DNA of 64,000 nt from Taeniopygia guttata (taxonomy: Eukaryota; Chordata; Aves; Passeriformes; Estrildidae). Positions within the stretch are counted from its first letter, which is position 1, and each line of letters opens with the position of its first letter. The notes beneath the pieces are model-generated. The model did no database searches and had not been told where the DNA came from. It saw only the letters and a list, made by a program, of their open reading frames with translations. The translations under genes were made by a program, and so were the position numbers. This document shows, in pieces, positions 11,941-25,146 of the stretch. Location: assembly GCF_048771995.1 (NCBI RefSeq), contig NC_133043.1, forward strand, positions 7,954,501 through 8,018,500, read 5' to 3'.

Positions 11941-14900
11941 CAGCAGAAGGAACAGCAGTGGGGTTTTTTCTGCACATCTTCATCATTGCCCTCCTGCAGT
12001 GGCTCACGTTTGCTCACCCAAGGGTTACTTGAACGCAGCCCTGCAGCTCTCCCAGTTGGAATAAAGCTGATATCCTGCAAAGTGGGGAAAGGGAAGGTGG
12101 AGCAGCAGTGTTCATCCTCTGGATGGTGCTGTTGTGTTGTACAAACAGCAGAGAGGGCCCGCAGAGCTCCGGCGGAACATCTCGGGCGCTGTTTGCTCCG
12201 GGGAGGGTTAAGGATGTGCTCAGCCCTTTTCTATTCCCAAATCTCACAAATCCCGTGTGTTGTGATCCACCTGTTCTCCAGCATTCCTGAGCCTGGCTGA
12301 ACTTAGCTAATGACTACTGATGAGAAAACTCCTATTTTCTGACCAAAATTTTTTTTTTTTAGCATCTTATTTAAAACTTCCCTCGATCCCCCAGCCACCA
12401 AGAGTTAAGCTCTGTTTCACCTGTGGGATGAGTATTTGTTGGCTCGAGGGAGTGCACTGAGCTGGCCTGGAGTCACAGAGGAAAAAAAGCTTTCAGTGTT
12501 GATTAAACTTCACTGTGGGGGAAGAAAAGGCACATGCCTCAGAGGAAGCCAAAGTTCCAGAGGCCAGAACTCTGATGTTTGAATGCTGTTTGTCTTCATA
12601 GCTCTAGATAAGATCTGAAATAGGTATTTCCTACTGTAATGTGTGTGACCTTTTTCTAATGGTCTTAGAACTTTATTGGCTTGTTTTATAACGCTGTCAT
12701 AAGGATATAACTGCAATCCCATGGAGGAGAGGGCGTTGTGGATCATTGCCTCTGCCATTTGTCTTCCTTGGCAGTGCTCCTATAACCCTTTTATCAGAGA
12801 GAAAACCAGCAGCCTGTGTGGTGTAAGATACTGTTTTGTGATTGCCTGTGACTCAGTCCTACTCCTAGTAATTGATGGCTCACAGAGCTTTCCCTGACTC
12901 CTGACTCTGTGACAGAACTCTGGGTATTCTTGAAAGTGCCACTGTATAAGATGTGGGGGCTTTGGTTCAACAAATGCTGTTGTCTCTGGATGCTTGTTTA
13001 GTTTTTGAGAGAAGGTTTGGTGCAGAAGGGAAGGAACTAGCTGGAAAGTGGCCAGTGAGTGTGGAGTTATGGCAAGCTTGGAAGTTTTTGGGCTATCAGC
13101 TTCATTTGCTAAAAACAAGACAAACAGCTGTGCAGAGTTTGCTCTTGTAGTTTCTCCCCCTCCAGATTCCCAGCCTGAAAGCATTTGCTTCTGAAGATGA
13201 CCACTGAAGAGGGAGGGGAAAACAAGAACCTAAGGGTGCCAAGCCAAGGCTTTGCTAGCCCCGAGGCATGGCCACTGAGCAGCTGCAGACAATGTCATTA
13301 TTTTTCTCCCCCACTTGTAACTCAGTTCTTACATCATCAAATAATACTGTGAACATGTCCAAACACCCCCAGCTTCTTTAGCAGCTTTATTCCACTGGCT
13401 TCCAGTCAAACACTGCTTTTGGTAGATTGTAGACATCACTGAAAGACAAATTTATCCTGCAGCTAAGACTGATTGATCTGTAGAACACTTCTGTTCTTGA
13501 GCACATCTTGTGATGTTCTGTTCTGTAGACCAGAGACATGGGAGAGTGGAAAGCACACAAGTAAACAAAATTTGATACACAGCCCAGTGAAGAACGTGCA
13601 CACAGATAAATTTATGGCACAGTTCAAATGCCAGCTTGCCAGCTGACACCCTCAACACATACAGTGTAGGATTTAATGACAATCAAGTTTGTTTATGAAT
13701 TAATAAAAAAAACCCCAAGGAAAATCTGCCTTTTATATGTCCAGGATGTAACTAAGGATTAGTGAAGTGGATGTGGAATTAAATGGATATTGGAGATCAA
13801 AAAGGACTGACAGAAAATCATCTTTACTCAATGATCCCAGGAGCAGTTTGCTTAGATAAAAAAGTCATCTTGTTTTTACAGTACTGAAGAATGGAAGAAC
13901 TTCTGCTGTGGGCACTGGACACACCAGCAGCGCTGGGCCTGGGGTCTCTATACCATAAATGAAGCAGCATCTCCTGTGAGTGCAGGTGGGAATGCAGGTA
14001 GGGCTGCAGAGAAACATGCATTTGGAAAAGGATGCTGTTGCCCTTGAGAGGCCAGGCCCTGTGCATTGTGCAGTCTTTGCTTTGTACCTTCCTGCCCATG
14101 GGCTGGGAGCCCTGTGGATCCCAAGAATCCTCCTCTTTATGGAGCTGTTTAAGAGACCAGCTCTGCTCTTGACCTCAGTTTTTACCAGGTCATCCCTGGA
14201 GAGTTCCAATACATCCCCATTTCCCAATCTGTTTGGGCAAACCAGCCTGGTGCCTCAGTTCTGACAGACTGATCTCAGCCCTGGGGGTGGATGGTGAGGA
14301 AATGATGCTCCAAGGGAAGTCCGTACTCTGATGGGGGGAGTTAGGTTTTCTTTTCTTACACCAAAAAGGTGAAAAGCCCTGTTTTGCATATACCAAGCTT
14401 GCTTTTGCCTAATGTGCTTGCCAGAGATTTGGATATTCCCCCAAACACAATCCCTCCTGAACAAAGAGTGCTACAGACAATTCTCCACAATCACCAGCGC
14501 AGATCCTGAAAAGCAAAGAAATCCATATTTTTCTGCTTGTGGGAATTTTTCTATCCCTTGTGGCTCTTGGTTTTGCAGTAATGTTACATGGAGAAGGAAA
14601 ATGTTTCCTGCCTCCAGAATTTCCCTTTGGGACCCCATTAACAAAAAAAGTCTTGTAGTTGTGAAACCTGTTGACTGGCTTTGCTGTGACATAAAACAGG
14701 CACCTTCAGTTCTCTGGGTATTCAGTAACAGTGGGAGTGCTTTTGAGATTTGAGATACTGTCAGCAAAAGCTTTTTTTTATCTGAGCTTCATTTTTTATG
14801 AGAGCTGTGTGAAAGCAGCCTATGCTAAGAAGCAGTATGGCCATCTCCCCTTGACCTTTCATGGTTAATGTTTAACAACTTAGAAAGTTAAAATAGCCCT

Positions 14901-15584
14901 TTGCTGTGAAACTACAGCCCTGGTAGAAGTGAACATTTCTCTGGCTGTGGTGTCCACCTTTGCAAATCTTTCCCTCTGCTGGTGGGGTGATATAATCTCA
15001 ACTGCCAAAGATTGATTTCACGCTGACTGGGGATTTTCATAACACAAATTCCTCTTTTCTGTGGTGGATTTGCACCAAGTCTTTGATTTGTTGGGTTGCC
15101 TCCCAGCCACAAAGTAAAATGGGTGTGTCTCTAGCCATTAGCATTTAGGGGACAGGGATTGCTTCTGGGTCGGAGCTGCAGGCAATTACTGCATGAAGAA
15201 TATGTTTATGGTTATGTCTAAAATCGTGGGCAGGTGGGGTTCTGAAAGTTTCCTGGATTGTAACTATGGCGACTTCCAAAGTTCACATTCATTCCCAGGT
15301 TAGAGATAAAGAGTTTCCATTTTAGGGCAGGCCAAAGTCATTAAGAAAAATACAGGATACTTCCATTGTTTGCAGTAAAAAGCTTTCCTTTCCCTGATGA
15401 TGTGATGAACGGGAACAGTACAAAACTGATGCCTTTCCTGAGCAATTCAATCTGTGTGCAGTGTCTGGGGGTGCTGGGAGACAGGGTGTGCACGTTGCTG
15501 TAGGGAAATCCAGAGGGAAGACCAGCCCAGTCCTGCACACACCTTGGTGAGGCAGTGCCTGGTGAGCACCTCTGCCACCTCGCC

Positions 15585-18500
15585 ATGCGCTGCTCCAGGG
15601 TACGGCTCCCGAAAATCGCCAAAGCCCTGATTTGCCTCCTTGTCGTAGCACAGTTCTACCTCTTCGTTGGCAATTCCAGCTCCTTGTTTGACTTGGCCAA
15701 GACAAAGATTTTCAGGTAAGGGACCTGTTCCTTCGTGGCATGCACTGTCTGGTGTGGAGGCTTGTGCTCACTTTCTGTCTCTCTGTCTTTTTTTACCCTG
15801 ATACTTGCACTTCTGATCTGAGTTAGGTGACCACCTTAGCAGAGCATGGCCTTGGAAGATCCACAGTCAAAAACCTGCTTCTCTTAGCTCACTGTTTTCC
15901 AGGGCTTCCTTTTGTAGCTGTCTAAAGCACCTTTTGGTTCACTAATCTTACATTTTCATACTTTGTCACTACACAGTATTTACTTTTCCTGTTGGCTCCC
16001 AGAGAACCTTTTTCAGCCCTAATCCAGATTGCATTGGTGGACAGTGAATTTGGTGGGATGGCTTTGAATTTATAGCAGGTTTAGCAGCTGATTCCTAACA
16101 CAAAATATGCTGCATACTGCAATGTCATGTAGACATGATATCTTGGTATCTATTTTATATAAATAGTCAAGTAAATCCTACAGGAATGGGTATGGAGGGA
16201 ATTGCAGGAGGAGCGAGGCTGGGAACATCTGCAGCTCTTCTGGAGGTGACTTGAGTTCAGCTCAGCTCTAGCAGCTTGAGACCACGCTTTGAGGACAGCT
16301 GTCAATTTGGAGAGCTTGGAACCTGCACAAAGGAGGTGGGAGGGAAAGGAGAGCAGGAGGAGGTGTAGAGAAGTGGAGTTCTCCTTGATCCCAGAGCCCA
16401 TCAGTGCCAGAGCTGGAAGAAGAAGTGGCTCTTCATATTTATCTGCTTGGAGCAATTTCCTTCTGTTGTAGTTTCAGAGAATGGAAATGCCTGTATTTAT
16501 GCAATTTAAATAAAACACAACAATGTATGAGCTCTGTGTGGTTGTCTGTGTGGCAGTTCTATTTCTGCACCTTGTATGTCAGGTAGAATACACAAAGCAG
16601 CATTTTCATGGCTTTATCCTCTATTTGTCCTTGGGCTTTGTAAAAGGGGAGGAAAATGACAGGAAATGTCACTGAGCTTTTGCAGTTGTTTGCCAGCTGG
16701 ACTCTAGAGCCTGAAATTCATTGAGCTGCTTTGACAATTTGTCTGGATTTAAAATGCTGCTCAGGAGAGCAGGGTCCTGTGTAAGCACGAGTGCCTGGCC
16801 ATGTGGGCCTGAGTGCAGGGAGCAAGGTTTGGGATGTGAAGAGTCCTTGGTTTTATATTTTTGGTCTCTGGCACAGCATTTGAAGTGTAACAGACTGAGG
16901 TGGAATCTGCCCCGCAAGACAGCACACAGGGAAAGCCTGGAGCGGGGGATGGTTTCTCATATTGAAATTCCCGTTTCATTTGTTCTCTGCACTTTATTTC
17001 AAAGTTTCAAACATCATCTTAAAAATACAACAAAAATTCACCAAGGGATTTAAGATCTGCCTGAGCTACCTTACAAAATTTCTCTTTATTTAAAGTGTCA
17101 ATATAAAATCTTTCCTCCTATTGTGCAATAAACAGTGACATAAGTTTATACATGAAACACTATAATAGAAAGCACATGCTGCACACTTGGTTGAAACTGG
17201 CTAATGATTAGGAGAGAGGCAGAGCTGATAGGCCATTTGCTACAAGCTCTCTTTTTTAGCCTTGTATTTATCTGATATGAAACGATTTTTAAAAGCCTCC
17301 TTAGCTGATCATTTCCTGAACACTTTCACAGTGGTGTGATATCCATCACATTTCAGCAGCAACGGAGCTGCTATCTGTAGCCTGTTATCTGAAGAAGTGT
17401 TTTTTGTCCCATTTATCACCTGGAAAGCAATCACAGCATTCCGAAACAAGTGCGTCATGCACAGGCCGAGCATGAGTGTGGGATCAGCCTGCCACAGCCA
17501 GGGTTTATCCTGAAAAGCCTTGCTGTACAGAAAAGCTCAGCTGCAGGTATTTTTCACCTTCCTTTTTCTTGTTCTACCCTCCAGCCATGCGCAGAGAAGA
17601 GGGAATGTTGAGGACAAAAATCCACCAATTCTGCCTTGGTTGTTTTTCCTGGGTTTCAGCACAGTTCTGTTGCAGGTGGCTCTTCTGCTGTTGGCAGATG
17701 TGTCCTCCTGTGATAACCTTGTACCTGCCTGTGCCTCTGAATCAGGCAACAGGGCAGCTGCAGTATTAGAGGCAAGTGCTAAAAATGTAGAGATTTTTGC
17801 ATTTTAACAGCTTCACAGTGTCTGCCTTCAGACAGATGCGCCTGGTGAGTGCTGTGTGATGCCCTTGCACTACCTGATCAAGGTGGAGAGGGAGAGAAAA
17901 AAGTGCCCTGTCACCCCAAAAGCTCAAGAGGTGATGTAGGGTAAAGAAGTGGGTTTCACTTCTTCTTAGCCTTCCCTTCCTGAATTCTGGCAGCTCTTGC
18001 TGCTCTGTTGCTGCAGCACAGGGCTGTGCTGGCAGAGGAGAGAGGCAGATGGTGCCTCCATGGTGGGAGCCGTGTCCTGAGCCCAGGATCTCCAAACCAA
18101 CCCCGCCGTGCTCCGGGGACATTGCCAGGGGACCTGCCCAGTGCGTGGCAGAGCTGGGCTGTACTGCTTGGCAGTTCCTGCCAGTGTGAATGCTCCATGT
18201 GCCAAGTGCTGAGGAGACAATGTGTGCCTCTGGGATTTGCCTAGCGGGGAGATAAGCAGCGTTTGGGCTAGAACGGTGTAGGAAGTTGAATAACGTTTTG
18301 GCAAAGTTTAAAATGAAATTGCTCTAAAGCACAGAGAGATGCTCAGAGTCAAGAGCACTAGAAATGAGCTGAAGGGTGTTCAGTGTTAAGTGTGTGTGAT
18401 GTATCTGCTTTTCCTTTGATTGCATTCAGGAAATGGAACGTTTTCCAACATGCCCCAGAGACACAAGAAGTGGACCCCCAAGAGCAACAGGGTTTAAACT

Positions 18501-21500
18501 ATTCTGATAATGGGAACTCCAGGAGCATTTCAAAGGTGACTTTGGGAGGACACATGACAAGACTCGATGATGTGGTGGAGAAGACACCAAGATGGAATGG
18601 AAAGGAGGAGCAGAAGGAAACAATGAGACCAGTTATGATTGTTAAGGAAGCCAAGGAGAGTACAGCTGTGAAACCACCACCCCAGTTGGAGGGAATCAAG
18701 AAGACAACAGTGAAAACAACCCCAGTGGTGCAGGAAAACAAGGGGGAAACAACAGCGAGGCCAGCTCCATGGGTGGAAGAAGACAAGGAAAAGACAACAG
18801 TGAAACCACTTCCCAGGGAGAAGGGAGGCAAGGAGAAGGCAACAGTGGAACCACCCTCTGTGGTGAAGGGAGCACAAGAGAACAATACATCCAAAGACCA
18901 AATAAAATCCAAAGTGGTGACGGGAGCACGTGAGAACAACACATCTGAAGACCAAACAAAACCCAAAGCACCTCCTGCATCAATGAAAACTGCAAGACCT
19001 ACCCCTCAGGCTGCTGCTGTGACACAGAGGAGGAAACTGAGCTCTGCTAACTTCACATCTGAGCCACAGTGGGATTTCGAGGACGAGTACCTGCTGGATA
19101 ACTCATCCCCACCCTCGGTAGGTGGGGTGGTGCAGGTGGTCACCAAGAATGGTGCCTTCCCACTGACCTCCTTGTCTGCTGGCCCCTGGGCATGTGTGCC
19201 CTTTGCAGCTGGGGATGATTTCAGAGCTGGTAGGTCACTCACTGTTGTATGCAGATGCTGGTGGGACCCAGACAGGAAGACCTCTATATACAACATCTGC
19301 ATTCACATGAAGACTCAGGTTAATTAAATTTGAGCATATCTTAATTACTAATGTCCAGGAACAGGGCCTTTAGGAAAGCAGTAAACTCCAGCAAAGTTCT
19401 CAGCAAGCAGCAGGGACAGGTTGTGGTGTCTCATACTGTCTCTGTCCCCCATCCTATGCTGGTAAGTCTTTGCAAAGACTACCCAGAGCAGTTTTCCCTG
19501 GCATCCCTGTTTCTGGAAGGCTTGGAACAGGTGGGTCACCTTCTAACATGTTGTGTCTCACTCCCAAACCTGATCTGTAATTCTGCAGAGAGAGGGAGTC
19601 ATTAGGAACACTCTCCCCTCCTTAATTTCCTACATGATCAGTTTTCCCTTGTTCCTCTGGTACTGATCCAGTCTAGCTCTGAGGCACAAGAAGTACCAAG
19701 CCTTGGACAGCACCTGCTTGAGCAGGACAGGAATGTCCCATGCTTATGGACATGAAATATGCTGTGAGTGAAATGATGGCACCATGAAACCCTGGGCAGT
19801 GCTGTCCTCAGTGTGTTCCTGTGGTGACAGGCAGAATGAGGGTGTCTCCTCAGGCTGTGACAGGGCTGTCATCCTCATCCACTGCAGAGACCCCAGCTTG
19901 GCCACAGAGCACTCAGCAAGGCTTTGGCAATGCAGGGGATTTGAGCTGGGTCCATTTGATCTCTATTTTGTCTTTCAGTAGGTGTTTGGGGAAGGTGTCT
20001 AAGAAAGTCTAGCCCAAATTGACTCAGCAGAAAATTCAGTGCAGTGGAGCTGTTTGTTTTCCATCTGCACACGCAGCCTCACTCTTGCCAGCTGCAGTGA
20101 GACCTCCCTTGTAGGATAAGCTGGCTTGGGTCCCTTTCTCAGCTGCACATTTCACTGATTTATTTATGACGTTGAACAAGTTGTTGCACATTTTTTCTTA
20201 CCTTTAAAGGGAGTGGCAATGCTGATCTGATTTCATTTGTTCGTCAGTGTTTCCTCGGGTGGACTCTGAGGACCTGGTGAGGTGTGTTGCCAACAGGGAC
20301 TGCTCATTGTAGCATGGATATATTATTGCAGCATATTCCTACTGCTTACAGCCTTATTTGATGCATTTAGGTTAGACCTATTACAAATGTCAATTTGCAT
20401 CAGATAATGAGGCCCAAAGCCAGTGAAACATTTAAGCATGACAGGCCTGTTGTTCTGAAGAGGAAAGTCTCAGAGACTTGGAGTCATCCTGGCTCCCTTG
20501 TGGGTGACATTTCACCAGCTGGTTATGGATGTAATGCTAAAATTGTGCTTCATGTTCCCAGGGATGGGGATCACGAGGGAAATGGTACCACTGGAATTTC
20601 TGTGTTTCCCTTTGGTCCTGCCACACACAGGCACACAAGCACTGGCACTCAGGTCTATCAGCCCTGCTCATCAGTCATTACTGTTTCCTTTTTGTTTTTC
20701 AAGACCTGCTCTGAATCAGTGAGGGCCAGGGCTGCCAAGTCTGACTGGCTGCGGGATCTTTTCCTGCCCAACATCACACTCTTCATAGACAAGAGATACT
20801 TCAATGACAGTGAATGGAACCGCCTGGAGCATTTTACACCCCCCTATGGCTTCATGGACCTGAATTATTCACGTGAGTCCCTCAGGGCTTGGCAGGATGG
20901 GACTTTCAGCCTCCTAACAGGAACATTATGCTGAGGTTTGCAGCATCTCCCCATCAAAGGCGTCAGTCTAGGAGGATCTCATGTGGAAACTCTGGTGGTT
21001 TCACTGTGTCCATCCCAAAGGCTCTTGATAACTCACCACTGTGTTTGCTTCACAGTGGTAAAGGAGGTCATATCCCTGCTGCCCCCAAAGCCCCACCAGC
21101 AGCTGCTCCTGGCCAGCCATGACAGCAGCGTGCCCACATGCATCAGCTGTGCTGTTGTGGGGAATGGAGGAATACTGAATAACTCTGGGATGGGCCAGGA
21201 GATTGACTCCCATGACTATGTCTTCAGGTAAGGCTGCCTTGGTTCTCAGAAGATGCACAGCTAGCTTACTGTGGCTAGCCCCTGACTGTGGCTGGGTCAC
21301 TTCATCTCTTCTAGTATTCCACTCATTCCCAAGTGCCAAAATGATGGATGGCAGGAGAAAAAAAGTCCAAAAATAATTGGAAAGTTACTAAATATCCAAA
21401 GCCTGTGGTCACAAATGAGCCATGAAGAGCCATTTCCACAGCAGGGGCTCTCCTGCAGTTCAGGGTCCCAATCAGAATGGGCCTAGTCTACCCTTCCTCT

Positions 21501-24317
21501 GGGATAACACTGTCTTTTCCTATTAGGAATGTGCATGGGAGAGGTTTCAGTGGTCACCTAACTCTGCTCCTCTGTTTTATTTCCTTGGCCAGGGTGAGTG
21601 GGGCTGTAATCAAGGGTTATGAAAAAGATGTGGGAACCAAAACCTCCTTTTATGGATTCACGGCCTTCTCCCTGGCTTCCTCTCTTCAGATCTTGGGACA
21701 CAGAGGGTTCAGCAGCATCCCATGGGATAAAGTGAGTGAGGTCCCTGCTGTGTGCATGCACAGCTTTAAGAGGATGCTGTTTGTCTGCGTGCTTCAGTTC
21801 TGCTCTGCCACGAGGAGCAAAGGGGCAGCCCTTTAGCATCACCCTCAGGGAGGGGACCTGCACTGCCCTGGCTCACTGTGAGTGTTTGCTGTGGCAAGCT
21901 GTGTCACTGCCACCCCAGCCTTGTGCCACCGCTGAGTCAGGGATGGGAGGGAAGGCAGCACATTAACTCTCTTCAGCAGGCTAATTCAGGTTTATTAAAA
22001 ACCCATCCATTTTTATACACCATTCTGATACAGGTGGACTTGATTGGTCACTTAATTAACACCCCTTCACACCACTGGCTAATTGAGAAGACACCCTTTG
22101 GTAAACATCTTAGGAGAAAACAACTGTTCAAAACACCAGCTGCAAGATTGTTTTAATTCATTCTCTCACCCTTCTGGAAACTCCCCAGAACAATTCCTGG
22201 GAAAATTTATTTGGTTTCCTCTCTCTCTGACCAGACTGTCACATCCACAGCCTTGTGGCAGGTAGAAGGAGCTGCACATCAGGTGTTATCTCCATTCTGG
22301 TTGAGAGCTGCAGATGTGTGTCCGAGAAACTCAGTGAGCCAAGATGCCTGTTTGCATTTTATTTTTTTTTTTTGAAGTGCTGTTCATTAATGCTCACTTG
22401 TTTTCTTAGCATGTCAGATACATTCACTTCCTGGAGGGAGCAAGGGACTATGAGTGGCTGAAGGCTCTTCTGCTCAACAAGGACATCAGGAAAGGATTCT
22501 TGAACCTCGGCAGGTAAAACAAACCACAGCCCCTCTACCCCTCCATGGCGAGCTCTCTGTTGTGCTCCTCTCCTCTCCCACTGCTCAGCCCCATGGAGGA
22601 CAAGGCCAGGGTACAGACTTGCAGGCAGAAATCTCTCATTTCCCCCACAGCTCTGAGCACTGCTGTAGTCCATACACCTCCTTCACAGAGGCAGCTGAAA
22701 TGATGTGTGGCCAGAGCTCAGAGAAAGCTTTGTGGCTTTTGGGCATGAACACGTGCTGCTGGCTGGTCTGGTGTGGTCTGCTCATGGATGAAGGCCTGGC
22801 TTCACTAATTTTTGCCTGTACAAACACATGCTTTTGATATTCCTGTCTCCTTTTGTTGCCTCTCCTCCCTGATCTCTTCCTCTGCAATGCACACAGGCTA
22901 CGGAGGATTTGTCATTGTGGGAAATGTTACAGAATTATCTTCACAGTGTTTGTGGTTCTCCTCTTAGCATCAAGTGCATCAGGGCTGATCCTTTCCAGCT
23001 GTGATGAGGAGTAGGAACTTGTCTTGAGTCTCCCCATTCCTGTCCTTAGGCAGAAGCCCCGGCAGAAATTCAATAAGGATTTCACAATGGACAAATACCT
23101 GGTGGTTCACCCTGATTTCCTCAGATACATGAAAAACAGGTGAGCTGCAGGTTGTGTGCTCTAACAGGCTTGATTTTCCTGGCCAGCCCTTTCCAAGACC
23201 AAGAGCATTCCATGCTATTTTTTCCCAGTGTTTACTCCTACTTTCCTAACAACTCCTGGCATAACACAGTGCAGCTCCTGGCAGGTTTTGTGACTCCTCT
23301 GCACCTTTCCTGTGTCTCATTCCACTCCTAGATGTGGATGGGGGAGCAGGATATACCAGGGAGCCTCAAAGCCACCTCAGCACTGCAGAGCAAAGGGCAG
23401 ATTTAAGAGTGGTGGGCTTTAACCTACGAGATCCTTTAATCCATCCCCTCTTTACCCCCACTGCCTCAAGACCTTCCACATGCACAAAGCTGGGGCAGAG
23501 CTGGGCTTAGGTTGCAGTGCAGGTGCTGGAAAGTTCTGGGCTTTTCTGAAATGCCTCATATGGCCTCAAGCTGCTGCAAGGAGGGAAGATGCCACATGAG
23601 CCACAGGGGGACAAGGTGTGCCTTGCTTGAAACACCACAGCCAGCAACTCCTCAGTGCTTTCCTCTCTCCTGCTGCAGGTTTTTAAAGTCTAAAAATTTA
23701 CAAAAGCACTACTGGAGGCTGTACAGACCCACAACGGGGGCCTTCATGCTCCTGACTGCCCTTCATCTCTGTGACCAGGTAAGGGTAAGGTGATTCTTGC
23801 ACCCAGACCTGTCTGGAAGTGGGAGCAGGGGACAGAGGAGAGCAGGGGTGGCTGCTGTCTGCCTTGAGAGCATATAGGCTCGTGTCAGCTGAGGAGGTGC
23901 AGACTGAAGATGAGAAACAGCCCCAAAATAGCTCCCAAAGAGGTGGTGAAGTCTGCTGTGACCTAGAGATCTCCCAGGGAGGCAGTGAGGGGACAGCAGA
24001 TCTCTGGAGCCAGTGGTCACAGTCTGGTCCTTCTGGATACCCACACAGGGTCACCAGAGAAGCCCCAGCTGGCATCTCTGTCCTGTGTTTCACCTGCTCC
24101 CTCCATCCCTGGTAGCCCTGCCCAGTGAGCCCTGCATCTTTCCCAGGTCAGTGCCTATGGCTACATCACCGAGGGGCACGAGAAGTACTCGGATCACTAC
24201 TATGACAAGAACTGGAAAAAGCTGATTTTCTACATTAACCATGACTTCAACTTGGAGAAGCAGGTGTGGAAAAGACTTCATGATGAGAATATAATTAAAC
24301 TTTACGTGAGAACCTGA
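15585..24317 (+). CDS. ST6GALNAC1: Alpha-N-acetylgalactosaminide alpha-2,6-sialyltransferase 1
   Basis: Nine coding exons: 15585-15715, 18430-19117, 20704-20872, 21056-21227, 21593-21731, 22410-22513, 23050-23139, 23679-23778, 24147-24317. All joins have GT-AG borders and compatible phase, giving 587 aa (human about 600). The product is a type II Golgi membrane enzyme that transfers sialic acid from CMP-Neu5Ac to O-linked GalNAc, making sialyl-Tn. Residues 1-9 are cytosolic and about 10-30 form the anchor ([17 protein letters not shown]). Residues 44-273 are the stem, from one 688-bp exon with tandem Thr/Pro-rich repeats and NNTS sequons. The catalytic domain starts near 275. Motif L begins at Cys361 ([10 protein letters not shown]), motif S spans about 488-531 (VHPDFLRYM to LHLCDQ), motif III is HYYD 548-551, and motif VS is His563 to Glu568. 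Exon 3 uses an AAG acceptor, fixed by phase. Intron 5 holds an LTR fossil. The 3' UTR end was not found. Confidence 0.95.
16509..16514 (+). terminator. Possible intronic poly(A) signal in ST6GALNAC1 intron 1
   Basis: An AATAAA hexamer in intron 1 is followed by a GT-rich stretch (TGTGTGGTTGTCTGTGTGG). That combination can give premature polyadenylation, but no matching terminal exon is evident. It may be chance. Confidence 0.2.
18656..18988 (+). repeat. Coding minisatellite in ST6GALNAC1 stem: 45-bp then 54-bp units
   Basis: From 18656 five 45-bp units each code a 15-residue repeat on the pattern (E/K)(S/T/A)T(A/V)(K/R/E)PxP followed by a charged end; examples are [15 protein letters not shown] and [15 protein letters not shown]. 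From 18881 two 54-bp units follow, each opening NNTS(K/E)DQ. Unit lengths are multiples of three, so changes in copy number would keep the frame. The region is rich in Thr, Pro and Lys/Glu, like a mucin-type stem. Confidence 0.85.
21922..22247 (-). mobile_element. Solo ERVK-like LTR in ST6GALNAC1 intron 5
   Basis: A 326-bp LTR is inserted antisense to the gene. On the minus strand it begins TGGATGTGACAG and runs to GGTGGCACA. The hexamer CAGCCT flanks it at 21916-21921 and 22248-22253, a perfect 6-bp target duplication as made by ERVK-type integrases. On the minus strand an AATAAA-type signal lies near the downstream end. No internal viral sequence is present. It ends about 160 bases before exon 6. 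Confidence 0.85.
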
Positions 24318-25146
24318 CTGCAGCAGGTTCTGGGAAATCTCAACAACACCTCCCTGGGAACAGAAGAGGACCACCAGAGCCAAGGTTAGCTCTGGACTGC
24401 CAGGCACATTTCATCCCCACAAAGACATTTCCCTCCTTCAGCACCTCTGCTATTTCACAGCACTCCAACAGATGTGTGAATGCTGGAGACCCAAAGACCA
24501 ACAAGAAAATGCAGCCTGCCAAAAAAGTCTGGCTGTGCTGCAGGACTCTTGCTTGTTGTAGGCATGGGTATTAAGAGAGCAGAATCCAGGATGGATATGG
24601 TCCTTTGTGTAATTCCTCTCTCAACAAAGGAGATGCTGCTCAGGCTGGGGCCACTTCTCTTCTGAGTGGATCCTCTCCATTAGCAATGCCCATTTTGGAA
24701 CTGGGTATTGTCTAAACAAACTCCCCAAAGAGCTGGAATGGATGGAGGTGGAAACACAGATTCTGGTTCAGGTTGACTTAGTTTCTTGTGGGGGGAGGGG
24801 GGAACGGGCTGCACTGGGATGGACTGGACACATCCAGTGACTAATCTGAGAGAGAATGATTTTCACTTCTGCTACCCAGAATGGCCTTGCTATGACACTT
24901 CCAGAGGAGCACTGCCATCAGCTCAAGGGCAGGCAGCTGCTCTCCATGGTGTGGCAGACCTTCTGTACCTGGTGCCTCTTGCCCCAGGGCTTCCCTGGCT
25001 GACAAAATGTGAAATTTTGTGGCATGGACCTGATGTGTCAAGTCCTTGCATAGATGGACTTCATCATGCCTGGCTCCCAGCCGTGCCCAGGGTGTTTGTC
25101 CTCCTGGGAGGGGAGGTGGAAGCTCTCCAAGTCCAGGGATGGATGC

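Larger units (their letters stand above)
8039..15584. other. Intergenic MXRA7-ST6GALNAC1 with repeat fossils
   Basis: The first few hundred bases should be MXRA7 3' UTR. The rest holds a CR1 fragment (about 8412-8575), a + strand LTR fossil with a possible second repeat beside it (about 9643-10330), a T-rich run at about 10528-10562, and a complete solo LTR (11322-11940). No coding exon could be supported; the short frames present are chance or lie inside repeats. Confidence 0.6.

Noticed and set aside
18499-18966. Long antisense frames opposite ST6GALNAC1 exon 2
   Set aside because: Shadows of the tandem repeat on the coding strand; no splice or start context of their own.
20395-20934. 179-aa open frame ending in ST6GALNAC1 exon 3
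   Set aside because: Only 20704-20872 is exon. The upstream part is intron read-through, since a good acceptor and the phase from exon 2 fix the border at 20704.
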